The notes beneath the pieces are model-generated. The model saw only the letters and a program-made list of their open reading frames with translations. It ran no database searches and was not told the DNA's origin. Of a stretch of 20,884 nucleotides of DNA, positions 20,247 through 20,884 are shown piece by piece. The stretch is taken from positions 1 through 20,884 of IMG/VR virus record IMGVR_UViG_3300037493_002493, one strand, 5' to 3'. Made by a program: the position numbers and the translations under genes. This stretch comes from a virus. The number at the start of each line of letters is the position of its first letter. Position 1 is the first letter of the stretch.

Positions 20247-20884
20247 ATGAGCTTGTTAAAAATCTTGGGCTCATCCTCTTTCCTAATAGCAAATAAAGAA
20301 ATCGTAAAAGCTACTGATTTAGAATGCGCCGTTTTGCTTTCAGATTTGGCTGGAGCTTATGATTATTGGAAAGAAAAAAATCTTTTACAAGACGGCTATT
20401 TTTTTAGAACTCAAAGCGATATTGAGCAAAATACAACCCTATCCGCAAAAGTTCAGTTAAGGTGTTTAAAAGTGCTAATTTCAAAAGGTATTTTAAAAAC
20501 AAAATTGAAAGGAGCGCCTCCAGTTAAATACTTTTGCATAGATGAAAAAGCGATACTTGCTATAATTAGCCAAAAGGGAGAATTTGAAATAGCCGAAAGG
20601 GAGAAATTAAATTCTACAAATGGTATAATTCAAGATGTACAAAAGGGAGAATTTGAAATAGCCGAAAGGGAGAAATTAAATTCTACAAAAGGGAGAACAA
20701 ATAATAATAGAGTTAATAATAATAAAGTAATAATAATAGATAATAAAGAACAAAGCAATTTTTCTTTTTCTGAAAGTAGTCAAGATCTTACTTCCTTAAA
20801 TGATAAAAAACAACTCGAAAAAGTAAGTAGGGCTAATTTCGTAAATGACAAAGAAAGTGAGCCAGCAGAAAACGCAAAGTATTA
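20247..20884 (+). CDS. Replication initiator-like protein containing the candidate origin, 3' end missing
   Basis: At least 212 residues, running off the right edge. Residues about 20-100 look like a winged helix-turn-helix of phage replication proteins (DLAGAYDYWKEKN, DGYFFRTQSDIEQNTTLSAK, CLKVLISKGILKTKLKG, PPVKYFCIDEKAI): a DnaD-like or lambda O-like DNA-binding head. Residues about 108-150 contain a duplicated 23-residue segment (KGEFEIAEREKLNST twice), which reflects six tandem 23-bp DNA units rather than a protein need, since 23 is not a multiple of three. Asn/Ile-rich low-complexity residues follow (NNNRVNNNKVIIIDNK), coded by an AT-rich tract. The helicase-loading C terminus expected for this layout lies outside the window. 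ATG 20247 is two bases after the previous stop. Initiator function is inferred from domain style and the embedded repeats. Confidence 0.78.
   Translation, partial: MSLLKILGSSSFLIANKEIVKATDLECAVLLSDLAGAYDYWKEKNLLQDGYFFRTQSDIEQNTTLSAKVQLRCLKVLISKGILKTKLKGAPPVKYFCIDEKAILAIISQKGEFEIAEREKLNSTNGIIQDVQKGEFEIAEREKLNSTKGRTNNNRVNNNKVIIIDNKEQSNFSFSESSQDLTSLNDKKQLEKVSRANFVNDKESEPAENAKY
20571..20708 (+). repeat. Six tandem 23-bp iterons, candidate origin
   Basis: Units start at 20571, 20594, 20617, 20640, 20663 and 20686. Five carry AAAGGGAGAA at the same place (20573, 20596, 20642, 20665, 20688); the third is degenerate (AATGGTATAA at 20619). Units 1 and 4 are identical, as are 2 and 5, giving a 69-bp higher-order repeat. 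The phase is exactly 23 bp throughout, about two helical turns, so bound initiators would line one face. Confidence 0.85.
20698..20752 (+). other. AT-rich tract beside the iterons, candidate unwinding element
   Basis: Nearly all A and T, with repeated AATAAT and few G or C, directly after the last full iteron core. In lambda-type origins an AT-rich segment adjoining the iterons is where the strands first open. It also encodes a low-complexity linker in the initiator. Confidence 0.6.

Noticed and set aside
20571-20708. CRISPR array
   Set aside because: The 23-bp units are directly tandem without unique spacers, lie inside a coding frame, and have no cas genes nearby.

Overview
The window is a stretch of a tailed double-stranded DNA phage (or a prophage) of a Bacteroidota host. 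The host inference rests on three things. Promoter-like sites match the Bacteroidota -7 element TAnnTTTG, several with an upstream TTTG. Start codons are preceded by AT-rich leaders rather than Shine-Dalgarno sequences. Many proteins resemble families I know mainly from Bacteroidota phages. All convincing genes are on the + strand. No integrase, repressor, terminase, tRNA or CRISPR array is visible, and no gap between genes exceeds 300 bases.

Layout: (1) 1-5967, tail: the 3' part of a large tail/baseplate-like protein, an 1154-aa tape measure protein, and two small coupled genes that also carry an in-phase -1 slippery heptamer. (2) 6000-7300, four small unknown genes behind a strong phage promoter, with a repeated intergenic hairpin. 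(3) 7333-8599, lysis: a secreted SPOR-like protein, a 57-aa membrane-anchored protein, a three-helix holin candidate and a GH73 glucosaminidase, closed by a terminator. (4) 8737-14385, head and connector: ClpP-like protease-scaffold, Ig-domain protein, major capsid protein, probable tail tube, terminator, small protein, portal and connector. (5) 14387-17533, host-recognition proteins, an inserted HNH endonuclease, and two paralogous small proteins, the second fused to a BhlA-like holin segment. (6) 17600-20884, early region: two near-identical 60-bp promoters driving small unknown genes, an ERF-family recombinase, a structured leader RNA, and a replication initiator running off the right edge.

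The strongest unusual signal is inside the initiator gene. Six tandem 23-bp units (20571-20708) are followed directly by an AT-rich tract, the layout of a lambda-like origin embedded in its own initiator gene. Other signals not explained by ordinary gene content are the three-copy hairpin with a compensatory base change, the near-duplicate 60-bp promoters, a shared TTTTAAAACCTTATT leader before six start codons, and a pseudoknot-topology leader/terminator before the 20002 gene. The order tail, lysis, capsid, portal, fibres, replication departs from the usual terminase-portal-capsid-tail order.
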